Origin: Distichodus sexfasciatus
Taxonomy: Eukaryota > Chordata > Actinopteri > Characiformes > Distichodontidae
DNA: 64,000 nucleotides
Assembly: GCA_032718565.1 (NCBI GenBank)
Contig: JAVGVS010000513.1
Coordinates: 183,028 to 247,027, forward strand
Direction of reading: 5' to 3'
Positions within the stretch are counted from its first letter, which is position 1. Each line of letters begins with the position of its first letter. The notes under the pieces were generated by a model. It saw nothing but the letters and a program-made list of their open reading frames with translations, was not told the DNA's origin and searched no databases. Positions 14,101-25,800 of this stretch are shown here, one piece after another. The translations under genes and the position numbers were made by a program.

Positions 14101-17100
14101 TTCGAAGAGCTTAACGCTCGGCAAATAACTCAAATGGCTTTTATGATAAAGTGACCTGATGACATTTCAAATCATAAAATATGCATTTGCCTGACTCCAG
14201 TTAAAAGGAGCGTGTAGACCTCATTAGCTACAGTGCACGCGTGCGAGCTGCGTGTATGTGGATGTGTGCACACAAATTAGCGGTAATGAGTTTGCATTTT
14301 GACTTGGACAATAAAGTGCTTTTGCTTTGCACAACCCATCGTTATATTACCATAACTGACTCGATCTGTTAATAGCCTGTTTATTGTTATATTTAATATT
14401 TAAATAGTGTACGTTAGCAACACGTTAGCAACTATGCTTTTGGGAAACGCACCCCGTTAGGTAACGCAAAAGTTACTTTTCCTGGTAACTAGTTACTTTA
14501 TAATGCGGTTTAACTCAGTTACTAACTGAGTTACCTTTTTGCGAGAAGTAACTAGTAACTATAATTACGCATCAAGTAGCGACCAGAAAAAGAGTTGCGG
14601 AATAAAAATCGGATTCGAGGTACTGGGTTGAATTAATCGTGATACTGATTTGAGGTCGTATCGCCCAGCCCTGGATATGAAAGTCACGTCTGGATAAAAT
14701 TCTGATCTTTTGTGAACCTTTTCATTATGATTACATGCTTGTGTGTGTGTGTGTGTGCGTGGTGTAATGTTACGTAACGTACCCTTTCCGATCAGAACGC
14801 CGATCTTGGAGTCCAGCAGGCGCTCGGCTCGGCCGCAGTTGCGCGTGACCAGCTTGAGGACGGGCAGAAAGGGACGAACGTCACACAAGCGCCGGCTCTC
14901 GTCCTCCAGCTCCTCGTGAACGGCCGCCTGGTTCACACACTCGAAGATGTGGCCGTCCATCTCGCCCAGGAGGGAGAACAGAGGGTAGCCCTGCGCCTGC
15001 TTCCACAGCATCTACGGGAAAATATATTTGTTAAAAAAAAGTATTTGTTTCAAAAGGAAATGGAGGAGATGCAATTTGTCAAACTTGGTAATTGATTAGG
15101 TGGCTATTTTAAAACAGACATAGAAAGAGTTATGCGTAAAAGATACAATGAATATTTGTGATTAATCAAATAAAGCGGAGTGGAGCGAGGGCGGAGCAGT
15201 TCCAAGCGTAGTGCACAACGTTTTAAGATAAAGTCACTTCCCGCCCTATGTGGTGAACCAACTCAAATAGGCTACATGTGACACTCCATGTGCACTACCT
15301 AGTGCGTTAAGCTACAACCCCGGATAAGAGCACCTTACCTACCATACTATTAAGTGCAGTAGTACGCAGCTCAGGACACAGCCCATGCGCGAGCTCATAT
15401 TCGCCAACGAGCCAAACACGCGATTTTGTACGTCCAGGCGGAGTTGAGCGCGTAAAGACAAGAGGTTTTTGCTGGCAAATGTTCTACTGCGTGCTCAGAA
15501 TTTCACCGCAAAATCACATCATGCATTTTAAGACCGAAGACACGGGCCGTATAAAATCCCACCTCGGACTTTGGACACGCCGGATACAAGCGCTACCTTT
15601 CCCACGTACAATAAATGCGTCATCAAATATCGCCTTAAAAACATAGCGAAATACAAGCATCAGTCCGATGCCCATGTGATTCCCATATTATCGTGGTCAA
15701 AAATTGCGGTAAGGAGTCAAAATTGCAAGGTCACAATGAATTTGCAGGGACCGGCTGAATTTGCCTTAAAAGTTGCTATGGCAACGTCGCAAAATCCTGG
15801 AGGGTCTGATTATACACTCGTGGAACTGTAGTTTATAGAGATTAACAATATCTGAAGAGGGCGTAAATTTCAAAGTCGCGCGCGCAAATGTGAAACCTTT
15901 TTTCCTTCCTGTGTTAAATGTTCTCGCGTGGTAGATTACGACGAGCGGCTTTTTTGCTCGAGTGAGATTTCTGCGCCCGCGGTTTGAAAGGGGGCGGGTT
16001 TTGGCAGTTTGGAGGCGGGTTTTTGGCAGCTTCTGCCTGCGAATCCTATTGGCCGATGGCTCCTGGTCTTGTGATTGCCTGCACGCTACAGACAGTTTTT
16101 ACAGAAAAACCAAAGATGACGTAGAAAGAGGAACGGCGACAGGTAGATTAAACACAAGTTATAGTTTATCGACCTTATAATTATAATTTAATAGTTAGGT
16201 CTTACATGTTTAATAAGCACACAATCAATGGCTCCTCTTGCCCACTTGTCTGTCCCCAATTCAACATAAACACAGATGCACAAGTCAATCACTAGATGAT
16301 CAGCCGTTTTCCATAGTTGAGGATACAGCCTTCAGAAATCTGATAAATCACCTCTTCCCAAAATACACAATGCCAAGTAGGCGTTACTTTTCAGACGTCG
16401 AGTTACCGGAGTTGTTACATTTTACGAGTTACATTTTATTTATTTAAATTTGTAAAGAAAATTTGTTATGAAAATAAAGCATTATATTAAAGAAAATTAG
16501 GTTTTTGTTTGTATTTGCTGTAGAGCTGCCACTATTATATGTCACTATTATAAAAGTAACTAGTAAACAGGGAAAGTAACTACCGCGTTACATTAAAAAA
16601 GTTGAAACCCATTTTTTTGTGTCAATGTCGTCGACTACTCGCAGCAGCTCTAATTTTCTGTTATCTGGGAAAAAAATCGGTATCGGAAAAATCAGTATCG
16701 GCCGATCACACTTACAAAAAAATCAGTAATCGGAATCGGCCAAGAAATTTGCAATCGGTGCATCCCTAGTTACAATAGTTTTAGGAATAATACTTTAAAA
16801 CAGATTTTCTACCCTTAAAATCACCCCAGTATTTGCCTTAACGACAGGGCTTCCAGTCGAGGAGAAAAAAAAAAAAAAATCAAGCAGCACAACTTTCCTC
16901 AAGTATGCAGAGCATTTGCAAGTTTTCTCTCTTCAGTCCTGTTCGTCCTGCACAAGTCCAGGCAGGTTATAAAAGCAGTTTAACTTTGCTTCACTTCCTT
17001 TTATTACACAACGTTTATCCGAATGAGCTGCATTTTTTTTTTTTAATCTCTGCGCCGCGTTATCACGGCTCGTCACGAGCAAAACCACAACCAGAATGTG

Positions 17101-18721
17101 ACCCGTGTCACGCTTGGGGAGGAGGCGGTGGAATTTAATTTAAGAATTCACAGTTTTAGGAATTTTAGAGATTTGCTCACTGCTACAAATTCGGAACCGA
17201 GTTTACTGAGCATGTTGACCTTGTTGTTATTGATACATTTCTGTTATTATTATTTTTTACTCCTGCATTTCTGAAATGGCATGCGACTCCAAATATGTCC
17301 TTTTGGTTTCCTTCTAAGAGCGGAGAAACCCTAACGTTGTGGAACGCCACTCATGCACGAACTGCTTATAAAACAGCGGATGGATCTCAAAAGCTTGCAA
17401 TAGGGACGGGCGATATGAACTCGAATCAATATCGTGAGTACTTTTTACCTCGATTACGATTAACGTTCAATGACACGTGAGATAAAATGAAGAGTTTGGT
17501 TCCAAAACGAGATAAACGCCCATTAAACAATACTCGAGTTACCGCATTTGATCACCCTTCAAAGTTCGAGAATCTACTCTATACAAAACATGAGTTTCTC
17601 CGCACTATTTCTTCCCTTTTTCCCCAAACCGTGACAAATGCCAGCCCTGAACGTGATAACGCGACATCCATTCGACCAATCACAACGCACCATTCCAGGA
17701 TGCAAACTGTAATGACAGTGTCCTGTCAGTGAACACTGTCATCTTTCAAGTGAATGTTCATCATAAGATCAAAAAACGGTCGAACCATCGTAACTCGGGG
17801 ACCATCTGTAAAGGCCCTGATTTAGGTGAATTTTCAGTGAGTGATTATTTGTCATTGTGAACGCTGCAATGACCCATGCCGGACCTCTGCAATTGACATA
17901 TCTGTAAAGGAGAAGCCGGCAGCTTTTTTAGCAGTGCCCGGGAAGCAGTGCTTGGGGACGGTACCTTGCTCATGAGTACCTCAGTGATACCCTTACCGGT
18001 CCAGGATTCGAACCGGTGACCTTCCGATTGCGAGGCGAACTCTCTAGCGGTTACGCTAAGAACCGCCCCAATGTGCGAGTCTCATGCCAAATGTCTGGAC
18101 CCTACGACTGGACAGGTTTTGTCTGGAGTAAATTTGCATTTTCCTTCAGGATGAATAAAAATTGCATTCTCTCCATTAATCACTCTCTCTCTCTCTCTCT
18201 ACTGTCTGTCAAGGTCAAGTCCACACGGGATTTTCCATTGTACAGGCACCTCTAGGCTCCCAGAGCCATAAAAATGAGCTGCAGTTTCCAGTCACTGAAC
18301 ATTTTTCACACACCTGCATTACGCCAACCGAGCTCACGTCACACGAGTAGCAGCCAAATCGAGCTGAGCTTGGTGTTTGTAAAAATCAAAATTCTGACAG
18401 AGATTTTATTTGCATATCGGTTCCAAATATCAATTATCGGACTCGTGAACTAGCAATAATCAGTATCGATATCGGCCCTAAAAAAACAATACTGGTCGAC
18501 AAGAAGCGCACTGAAGATTTACTATATTTTATTTACATGATTTAAATAAGACGAGGTTAAACCAGACCGACCTGTTTGATGTGCTGTATGGTGCTTACTC
18601 GCGGAACGTCCATCTGGATGTAGACTCCGGTGGGCAGCAGGAAATCCACAGCCACCTGGTCGTCTCCGTCCAGCCCCGGCTCTCCCCACACGTCCAGCTG
18701 ATCCATTATGGCGGGAGGCAT
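310..18721 (-). CDS. pik3cb: PIK3CB, PI3-kinase catalytic subunit beta (C-terminus cut by window edge)
   Basis: Class IA phosphoinositide 3-kinase p110-beta phosphorylates PtdIns(4,5)P2 at the 3-hydroxyl at the plasma membrane, with a p85-type regulatory partner. The coding exons I traced (high to low) are 18572-18721, 14783-15011, 10972-11192, 10703-10885, 9677-9844, 9413-9502, 7244-7498, 6875-6971, 6226-6356, 6066-6116, 4078-4266, 3676-3797, 3203-3346, 2632-2731, 1968-2158, 1704-1813, 1534-1612, 1235-1402, 769-892, 527-672 and 310-442. All junctions are GT-AG and all phases agree, giving 1027 residues without a stop. The family is about 1070 long, so one terminal exon is missing to the left. 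The beta isoform is chosen over alpha and delta from the catalytic-domain wording (VEKCRYMDSKMKPLW, CEDAYLIL, LTSVKDIQYLK). The start is the first in-frame ATG of its exon (18721), giving MPPAIMDQLDVWG. Confidence 0.96.
958..1234. repeat. (CT)-rich polypyrimidine tract filling a PIK3CB intron
   Basis: Nearly 280 bases of C and T on the plus strand (ctctctctct broken by ttttt and single purines) make up most of the 342-base intron between exons 1235-1402 and 769-892. The transcript strand is GA-rich. Several long open frames here are low-complexity artefacts. Confidence 0.9.
2632..6116 (-). CDS. pik3cb: PIK3CB helical domain exons
   Basis: Exons 6066-6116, 4078-4266, 3676-3797, 3203-3346 and 2632-2731 encode the PIK helical scaffold. 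Readable pieces are GRGGKKFHIELKEILERDPL, WPKLSPRDALELLDFNYPD, SDEELSQYLLQLVQVLRYEP and the FLFWHLRSEMHMPAVCVQF junction. The exon at 6066-6116 contributes only 17 residues (ILEKAAEIAGAG...). A roughly 200-base CU-rich stretch, GA-rich on the plus strand, directly precedes the acceptor of exon 3203-3346. Confidence 0.93.
2835..3025. repeat. Common fish repeat (ATTC)n ... gacagtgctaact
   Basis: An attcattcattc run followed by ctgcttaatccctatcggg, then ctggggatcgaggccaggac and gtgaggcaggcgacagtgct. This is the recognisable skeleton of a very abundant fish interspersed repeat, internally deleted here. It lies in a PIK3CB intron. Confidence 0.65.
3350..3560. repeat. (GA)-rich tract beside a PIK3CB splice acceptor
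   Basis: Plus-strand GA-rich sequence; in gene sense it is an unusually long CU tract that ends directly at the acceptor ctctcctag (3348-3347) of the exon 3203-3346. Confidence 0.9.
5195..5262 (+). repeat. LINE 3' tail
   Basis: The words gtacgagtatgacagtgtat and gtgacaaataaagaaacttg followed by aactt are the typical 3' end of fish non-LTR retrotransposons (consensus gtgacaataaag.ttgaat). Only the tail is present. Confidence 0.55.
5418..5754. mobile_element. Non-autonomous hAT-like element, 8-bp target duplication
   Basis: Inverted ends GGTCGACCGAT / ATCGGTCGACC lie at the two edges, flanked by the exact 8-bp repeat TTATAATA (5410-5417 and 5755-5762). An 8-bp duplication is the hAT hallmark. 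The body (337 bp) has no transposase. It lies in a PIK3CB intron. A reverse partial relative is at about 18300-18505. Confidence 0.8.
6226..9844 (-). CDS. pik3cb: PIK3CB C2 domain exons
   Basis: Exons 9677-9844, 9413-9502, 7244-7498, 6875-6971 and 6226-6356 encode the C2 membrane-contact domain. Diagnostic wording is SSNPPVPLPPKRRG, IKVNTEETAKVQVRAGLFHG, LPRMARLCFAIYAVMDKVK, IAWVNTMVFDYKGQLKTG and LEEMLNPIGTIQTNPYTEN. The phases are continuous: the 97-base exon leaves one base, which the 131-base exon completes as Asp. A hAT-type element (7578-8416) sits in the intron just upstream, in gene sense, of the 7244-7498 exon. Confidence 0.93.
7578..8416. mobile_element. Non-autonomous hAT-like element (839 bp)
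   Basis: Ends TAGTGCTGGGCGAT and its near-inverse ATCGCCCAGCTCTA, with an imperfect 8-bp duplication CCCTGATC / CCCCGATC (7570-7577, 8417-8424). Sub-terminal cgatattttatcg and aattatcgaaatcg words are typical of these fish elements. There is no coding capacity. Located in a PIK3CB intron. Confidence 0.8.
10703..11192 (-). CDS. pik3cb: PIK3CB Ras/Rac-binding domain exons
   Basis: Exons 10972-11192 and 10703-10885 correspond to the linker and the Ras-binding-type domain; in p110-beta this domain is known to bind Rac/Cdc42 rather than Ras. Readable wording includes LHELDALQDPEVRDFRSKM, then SLKVSLSCTVYEVMEQALRKW and YVLRVSGKLEFLSGGHPLI. The donor at 10702-10701 is read as AGA|GTAGGT, so the exon ends on a whole codon and joins YIRSC of the next exon, as in the family. 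Confidence 0.92.
13290..13689. mobile_element. Non-autonomous hAT-like element nested in an older repeat
   Basis: Ends TAGGGCTGGGT / ACCCAGCCCTA (400 bp), flanked by a perfect 8-bp duplication TTAAAAAC (13282-13289, 13690-13697). The flanks on both sides (from about 13180 and up to about 14025) belong to one other repeat family, so this copy inserted into a resident element. Confidence 0.85.
14783..18721 (-). CDS. pik3cb: PIK3CB adaptor-binding domain exons
   Basis: The two first coding exons, 18572-18721 (50 residues) and 14783-15011, encode the N-terminal adaptor-binding domain that grips the coiled-coil inter-SH2 region of the p85 subunit. The exon at 18572 contains VDFLLPTGVYIQMDVPR. The exon at 14783 contains ELEDESRRLCDVRPFLPVL and the linker LDSKIGVLIGKG, all family hallmarks. 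The 3.5 kb intron between them (15012-18571) holds repeat fragments, including a reverse SINE at about 17840-18070. I see no alternative exon in it. Confidence 0.93.
17840..18072 (-). mobile_element. tRNA-headed SINE, reverse orientation
   Basis: On the minus strand it starts with a tRNA-like head containing the box B word GGTTCGAATCC (plus-strand ggattcgaacc at 18004-18014) and continues into the family body (ggtaccttgctcatgagtac). It is one of several copies in the window; the most complete heads are here and at 60.2 kb. Confidence 0.7.
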
Positions 18722-18773
18722 GGCAGGGAGCGAACCCCAGCCAAACCATGGGAGCCTGAACACAACAATGCGG

Positions 18774-18807
<34 letters not shown>

Positions 18808-21800
18808 TAGGGACGCACCGATCCGACACATGGATCGGATATCGGTCCGATAACCACTTAACTAGACTGGAGGTTTTTCTGTGTTTGTTTGTTATGCATC
18901 GGAAGCATTTATTGTTCATCATTCACGCTAATATGAACATACTGATATGACAACGAGTAGCAACGCAACACACTACAACCCCAAAAACAAATCACGTGAT
19001 TAAACTGTTTAACAACACCAGCTCTCACTCACAATCTCTGTGTTGCTGATGGTTTTAGCGCCACAGGATTAGGGACCGTCACCAAATTACATAACTGTGT
19101 TTAAAGGAATCATTTTTGAGATGTTATTTTAATAATAAACAATTTAGCATATACATATGGGTGTGTAATTATTCATAATGCCCGATTCAGCACAAAATCA
19201 TTGTGCTTCATTCAACAATATTTTCTGAAATCTTTTCTTAAGAGATTTCATAACATCATGCAACTGCAGAATTGAAGCAAACTCAATAAGCTAATATTTT
19301 GGCTAAACAAATTTCCGTAATAAATAAATATTCAACTGCCCATCAATCTGCCCAAATTGCTACACGGTCTAGTAAAAGAAATTGTAACTTTCAGTTTTAA
19401 ACAATTAAACCAATCCTTTCAAACCATTACCACATAAAGAAACACATTTACCTGTTATAAACAAGAGTTTATTTGCTAGTCGTCTCCGACGAACGTAAAG
19501 AGCGGAAAATTAGATGAGACTGCATCTAAAAAAGACCAACGAGACAGTTTGGTTATTACCACAGAGTAAAAATGGAATAATGAAGCATAGTTATTTAGGG
19601 CATTTTACAGAAGGACGGCCTGAAGGTTTATATATCGAATCATATAACGAACACGTTTTTCCAAAACAACGGCAAAAGAAGCAACAAGACGACGAATTGT
19701 GGGTTATTTTTTTATTTTGTGTGTGACTTTGTTCAGCCAATGGGCCGATAACTGCTTTTTTATTAAGTAATATATTTGAGGACGCATTACAGTACACAGT
19801 AACCACAAGATTAATCATTCTAGTAATATTCGTAATAATAATTGGTAGCTGCAGCCCTAAAATTATGTCTAACAAGCAAACCTATTCCCAAAATGACTAA
19901 TAAATGAGAAAGATCCAACGTTCTCCTTAATTTTCTCCCTTTTTACAACCTGCACGTCCTCATTTCTTTCTCTCATCTTCACTCTCCATGTCAAATACTT
20001 CAGCAGGCCTCGACTTGAACACAAGAAAACCGATGCTTGTATCAAGTACGTGCTCCCGCCTCTCCTGCATTCTCTCAGCAACAAGCGTTTTTACTGTATA
20101 AGAGGCCTGAAGGTTTGGAAGCATGGAAAAATGTGCTTTTTGTTGTAATGCAGGATCTATAACGGAGAGCATGAAAGCCAAAGAACGTGAACATGAAAAG
20201 GCGAGGTTGAAAATAATTTAGTTTGCCAAGTATCACTGTAAGCAGAGAAACTGAGATCAGATTAGAGTTTCCAAATCAAGTAGTGACAAAACTACTGAAA
20301 GTGGATATGGGACAATAACCTGAATTTAGCAACTAGAACTGTCACTTGGTTCACTTATCATGCAATTATACATATCCATATATATGATATAATTATTCAC
20401 ATATTTTAATAACAAGCAAAACCAACATTATTTGTTCATGCAGGGCTGTGCGATATGACCAAAATCTCATATCCCAATACAAGTCATGTCATATCCAGAA
20501 AACGATATATATCACAATATAGTACATTTCAGTAAATTAGGTGCAACTTTACAAGCAAAATCAAAATATTCCACGTGTGCTTTTATGGAACACCAAACGT
20601 GCCACAATTAACTTATTAAAACACTTTTTACACAGTTTTCTTTTTTAAAAATTATTTTTTTGAAATAGAGTAAAATCCATCAGAGTACGAAATGACAGAT
20701 ATTTTAATATCGTCACCCGATATGTGTCATCACAGCCCACGCGCTTTTACTTTTTATGAAACAACTTTTTACTATTATAAAACAAATCACTTTTTCCGTT
20801 TTTTTTTTTTTGGACATTTTACACCTATTTGGGTCTGTACTGCCTCTACGCACACTGTACGTTTGATTAAAAATGATCAGTTGTGTTAGTATTTTACGAA
20901 TGTCAGAAATTGGGTGCTTAGACCAGCCGTTTGGATTTCTCCTCTACTTCTACATCACAGTAGGGGTCATTTGAATAACTCCACCCTCCTATCTGAGAAG
21001 CCCCGCCCACCAGGTAGAACTGCTAGCGCTTCCTGATCCGCCATGTTTTCTCCCCAGCGCTAGTGCAGGAATCACAGTGGAGAAGTCTAGCGGCGGAGTG
21101 TTGTGTTGAACATGCGGCTGTATGGATGGTCTGTTAGCAGCACCATGTGGATTATTTTCACGTGAGGTAAACTCTCGCCGTGCTGCTACACTACACCCAG
21201 GTCCGGAGGGAGGGGCGGGGCCAGCAGCGGCTCATTTGCATTTAGAAATACTAATGAGAAACAGCCTGTTCTGAAAGGGACTGAAATAGAGGAGTAAAAA
21301 GCAGGTGAAAATGTCTAATCTGTGAGGTGTTTATAGCAAACTACTGCAGACACATGTTAAGTGGAGCTCAGAGACCTAGTTTAACTTGAAAATATGTAGA
21401 ATATGGGACCTTTAATTCAACATTCAACATGAAAATGGCTTTAAAAAAAACAAACAAAAACCTCAACAATGTCCTTAAAGTTTATTCAACTTTTCCTATT
21501 ATTTCTTGGGGATTTTTCCAACTCCTGAACCCCTGACCTTAAGGGACATAAACTTTCCTTTTCTGACACTTGCATAGCTATAAAGGTCACCAGGACGTTT
21601 TAAGACTTGGCACAACAATAAGAGGAAAACTTGGTGGCTTGATTTATTCATTGTTTTTCGCCTTTTTCTTTATTTTGCTTTCATTTAATCTGTGGTAAAC
21701 TTTTATTTCAATGAACATTAACATTCTTAGGAACAAACCAAGTTTAACTACATTTTCTAACTACTGTCTAAATGCTTTTAAAAACATTGTATTACTGTTT

Positions 21801-21897
21801 AAATCTGAACTTTTATTGTAAAAGATTTTATTTTTTGTACTGTATCCGACTTTTGTACATCTTTTCTGTTTTGGAATGCAAGAAATGCATAAAGAAC

Positions 21898-21899
<2 letters not shown>

Positions 21900-21968
<69 letters not shown>

Positions 21969-21986
21969 TATTATTATTATTATTAA
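21900..21986. repeat. (TTA)n microsatellite
   Basis: About 28 'tta' units with one 'ttta' interruption. Located in the PIK3CB 5' intron. Confidence 0.95.
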
Positions 21987-22581
21987 ATAAATCATTTAAG
22001 TGGAAAGGCATTTATCATTATATTATCCTTTACTATTACTATTATATTAATAATGATATCATCTTTTTAAAAATATTTTTAAATAATCATTTTTTACTTA
22101 TTATTATTATTTTTACATATTATGCTCTCTCATTTAAAAATATGTCAGTTTCATTTTCCCAAGAAATGTTTGATTTTACATTTTTCCAAAACTATCCAAA
22201 CATTTATAAACCTGCAAATATAAATATTTTTGTAAATATCATTTTAAAAATATTTACACAAGACACTGGGTCCTTTTGTAACTAAACTTAGCTACAACAG
22301 ATGCAGGGCCATAAAAGTGACTTTCAACAAGTACATTAAAGTTTACTCCAGCATGACTCCGGACAGCACACACACACAACACGGTGTGTGTCTAATTCTC
22401 GCTGTATACGGCCGTCTATAAAACTATTCTTAGCCTGAATAAGAGCGAGCTCTATGCGGGGTAGGTTTCACCGTCCTCAAAAGTTTTGCTGGTTTTCACA
22501 CAAACACACAGAGTGCTCTCACATGACTGGGAGAATTGCTCTATTCATGAGTCTTGTCACCACTCTGACCTCTCCCCCAGC

Positions 22582-22604
22582 TGTGTGTGTGTGTGTGTGT
22601 GTGT

Positions 22605-22638
<34 letters not shown>
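22582..22638. repeat. (GT)n microsatellite
   Basis: About 28 'gt' units with two 'ga' interruptions. A long TA run follows 80 bases on. Confidence 0.95.
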
Positions 22639-22716
22639 GTATGTACTCACACTTTAATGCAGACCAGTGTGTGGGTGCGTGTTGGTACCCACATACGCCT
22701 GCAAACCAGTGTGTGT

Positions 22717-22831
<115 letters not shown>

Positions 22832-25800
22832 GATTGCAATTTGTTTGTACCTATTCACTAATGACATCATCAGTCTGCTACCACAGTCTCTGAACTGGTA
22901 GTCACATATGTAGCTGCTAAACTGACCAGAGGCCTCTGACCGCCCCCTGCCCCCTCAAAACAAATACACACACAGCACAATTTATACATGTACTTCCTCA
23001 GAGATGAAAAAAGATTTCTGTTAAGTGGAGTAATTTTATGCTGAAGTAAAGCTCCAGGAATGTCATCCCCTGTCCCTCCCCGTCTGTATCTCCTATTTAA
23101 CTATTCCAAACAGTTTGTAAACAGGGCCACAAATTATTTTATTGAAACAACACAGATTCAGGTAAGGAACTATGGCAATGGAGGGTGCAATTTATCTGAC
23201 TCTCATTAACTCGATTCCGAATCTGATTCTTGGGCTCACGATTCGACTGAGAATTGATTAATTCGATTTTGAAGCGATTCACAATTCATAAACTATTCAC
23301 AATTCAATACATAGATGAATTTGTCTCCAAGATTGCTGTTTTGAGGTAATCTGACTGTGGTAGATCAACAAAAACTAGAGGTATTTTTATAAGAAAATGC
23401 AAAATTGATTGCTTTTTTAGCAGCAAGAGGATTAGGGTTAGAGTTATCACACTGACGCCATCACATAACGAATCCTGTTTATGAAGTTCTCACAATTAAT
23501 GAAAAAAGGAAAAATGGACATAAAATTTGAATGAGTGCACGTATAAAACGCATGTAAGTAAAGTATACACCATATAGCTCACATCATGCTTTAGAGTTGG
23601 TCAGTTTAGCTCAGAAAACTGTAGGAGAGAAGGCTATCATGCGTTGGTCATGAAAAGAAGAACAATAATGTGATTGCTAGCACAAAAATCACACTGAATC
23701 AAACGGAGTTTACTAAATGTACACATACTGACTACATGTTTATTATCCAGCAAAACGGTCTAACTAGCTGCTAATTTTATCACCACACTCACTAGTTAAC
23801 TATTTATTTGGTCTTAAATTTAAGCCGTAGTTCTTCATCTTAGCACCAGAAACCACCTCTTTAATTCTCGATTTAGCCGGCTACAGAACAAGTATCAATT
23901 TGTCTTACAGCTTGTCGCCATTAACTACTCAGACTTTTACAAGTCATGTGATCACCAAACAACACTATATAACAATAAGCGTGCTGTTTTGAACTATTTT
24001 TAGTCATAAAAACATGTCCTATCGACATGAGATTAAATATAAGTCATGTATTCAGATGAGATGTGGAAAGTTTGCTTCATTTAATAACTTATATCAACTA
24101 GGCACTCTGGAGCAGATTAAACTCGGCAAGCGTGACATTAATATTCTAATTAGTGTGGAACATTAACACAAAAACACAAACATTTGTCGAAGCAGTTAAG
24201 ATGAGACTTTCTTGAGGAATGGTGTTACGATAACTGTGCAACTGTAAAACCTAATGAGTTCAAACTGTTGGAATCTGGCTGCCTTATGAAAGTTTATAAA
24301 CGTAAGCAATTTAAGCATTAAAATGTATCTGAATTGAGCAAAATGAATTGATAAAGTCATTGTTAAAGTGAAAAGCACCAAATTCTTTTGGTCATGTGAA
24401 CTAAAATATATTAAGTAGGCTATTTTTGCAATTTATAAACATATATTTTCAATTTAAAGGATAGACAATTTAGGCCTGTTTACATAGTATGCGAACATTT
24501 TTATAAACGCACATTCTCATATATCCTCATATGTGTAAACAGGCCTTTTCTTACCTGAATGTTGTGTAAATGGAATTTAAAATAAATGCATAAAAAATGT
24601 GTTTATAAAAATATCTACATATGCGCAAAGAGGCCCTTAATTGTATGTCGAGTGAATGAATCAATGCAAACATCTATTGAATTATTACTTTATGGTAAAT
24701 TCATGAGAACGACTAACCTTGAATTTTTTTTTTTTGGAGTATTACAGTATTGTAAATACATCCCTTTGTTCAGAAAAATGCCCCCAATTCCACAAACTCC
24801 ACGTAAAGCAAGGATTCAATCAAAATTCTGCATATCAAAGACGCAATCTAGGTGAGACCTCCAGCAGAGGTGATACCTGCTGGGTTTTTCTCATGTTAAA
24901 CTTCCATTTCTCATGTTAAAGTCCAGAACAAAATGATGTGTCAGACTAAGTTTGAGCTAAGAAACAACAATGGTCAAGATAAGGCTGAAAGAATTCCTGT
25001 CTTTATCACCAGAGCCAGCCCATCCAGACATTAGGGGTGAAATCAGATTCAGACCCCTTTTCTCTTATATCTCCCATTTTCTTCAGCTCCTCACAGCTGC
25101 TACATTTTCTAGACATGTTTCTGCAAAACAAGAGCATCATTTGTTCGACATCCTCATATTTACTTAGTTGTTATGTAACTAATTTGCATCCGTTCTGGCA
25201 ACAAACTGGCCAGGTTCCTTAAACTCACGTGATAGATCAACTTCCTAAAAAGCATTACTTAACATAAAGCCAAGGCTTAAAACAAGTATAGTGTTGTCAA
25301 AAGTCACTTCTGTAAAGTTGTTAAATGAAGTTTAAAAATTAATTTCTTGCAATTCGCACCTGCTTGAAAAAAGGCAATGGCATGGAAAAGCATAAATTAA
25401 TCTCATTGTTCTGGTTAAACTGAAGTCAAGTCTGGGGTAAAGGAGTGAAAAACTCCCTCAAAAAGGCATAATACGTTTTATTCTGGTACAATCTCTTGAG
25501 TAAAATGTTCAAATACAGTTTCAGAAGCCGCTTCTACTGCCACACCCGATTCAGATCACAATAGAGTCTGTTTTCTTAAAACCATAACTTAAAAGATCGT
25601 CTTGTTAGTTTTTAAAGTCTGAAACAAGAGCGCAAGGATGAATGTAACCTTTAAGACTTTTGAAACAAAGAGAAGTTGTAAGGAGCTGGCGAACATTCCA
25701 GAAGGGTTATCCAAATCAATGGGGATGAACAGGAGGGCAGAAGGATCAGACAAATGAGTGCTAATAATATGAAGGACAGTTGTGTGTTTGGTCTTAACAG

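Noticed and set aside
17990..18072. Possible functional tRNA gene
   Set aside because: The box B word is good, but it continues into a SINE body repeated across the window, and the cloverleaf arms do not pair throughout.
18545..18560. 'aaataagacgaggtt' resembling the miR-208 5' end
   Set aside because: It lies in a PIK3CB intron beside a splice donor, lacks the rest of the mature sequence and has no complementary arm.
21600..21625. 'ttttaagacttggcacaac' resembling the miR-499 seed
   Set aside because: Only the first ten or so bases agree, there is no fold-back, and it is not in a myosin intron. The similar word at 63460 (ttaagacttacac) fails for the same reasons.
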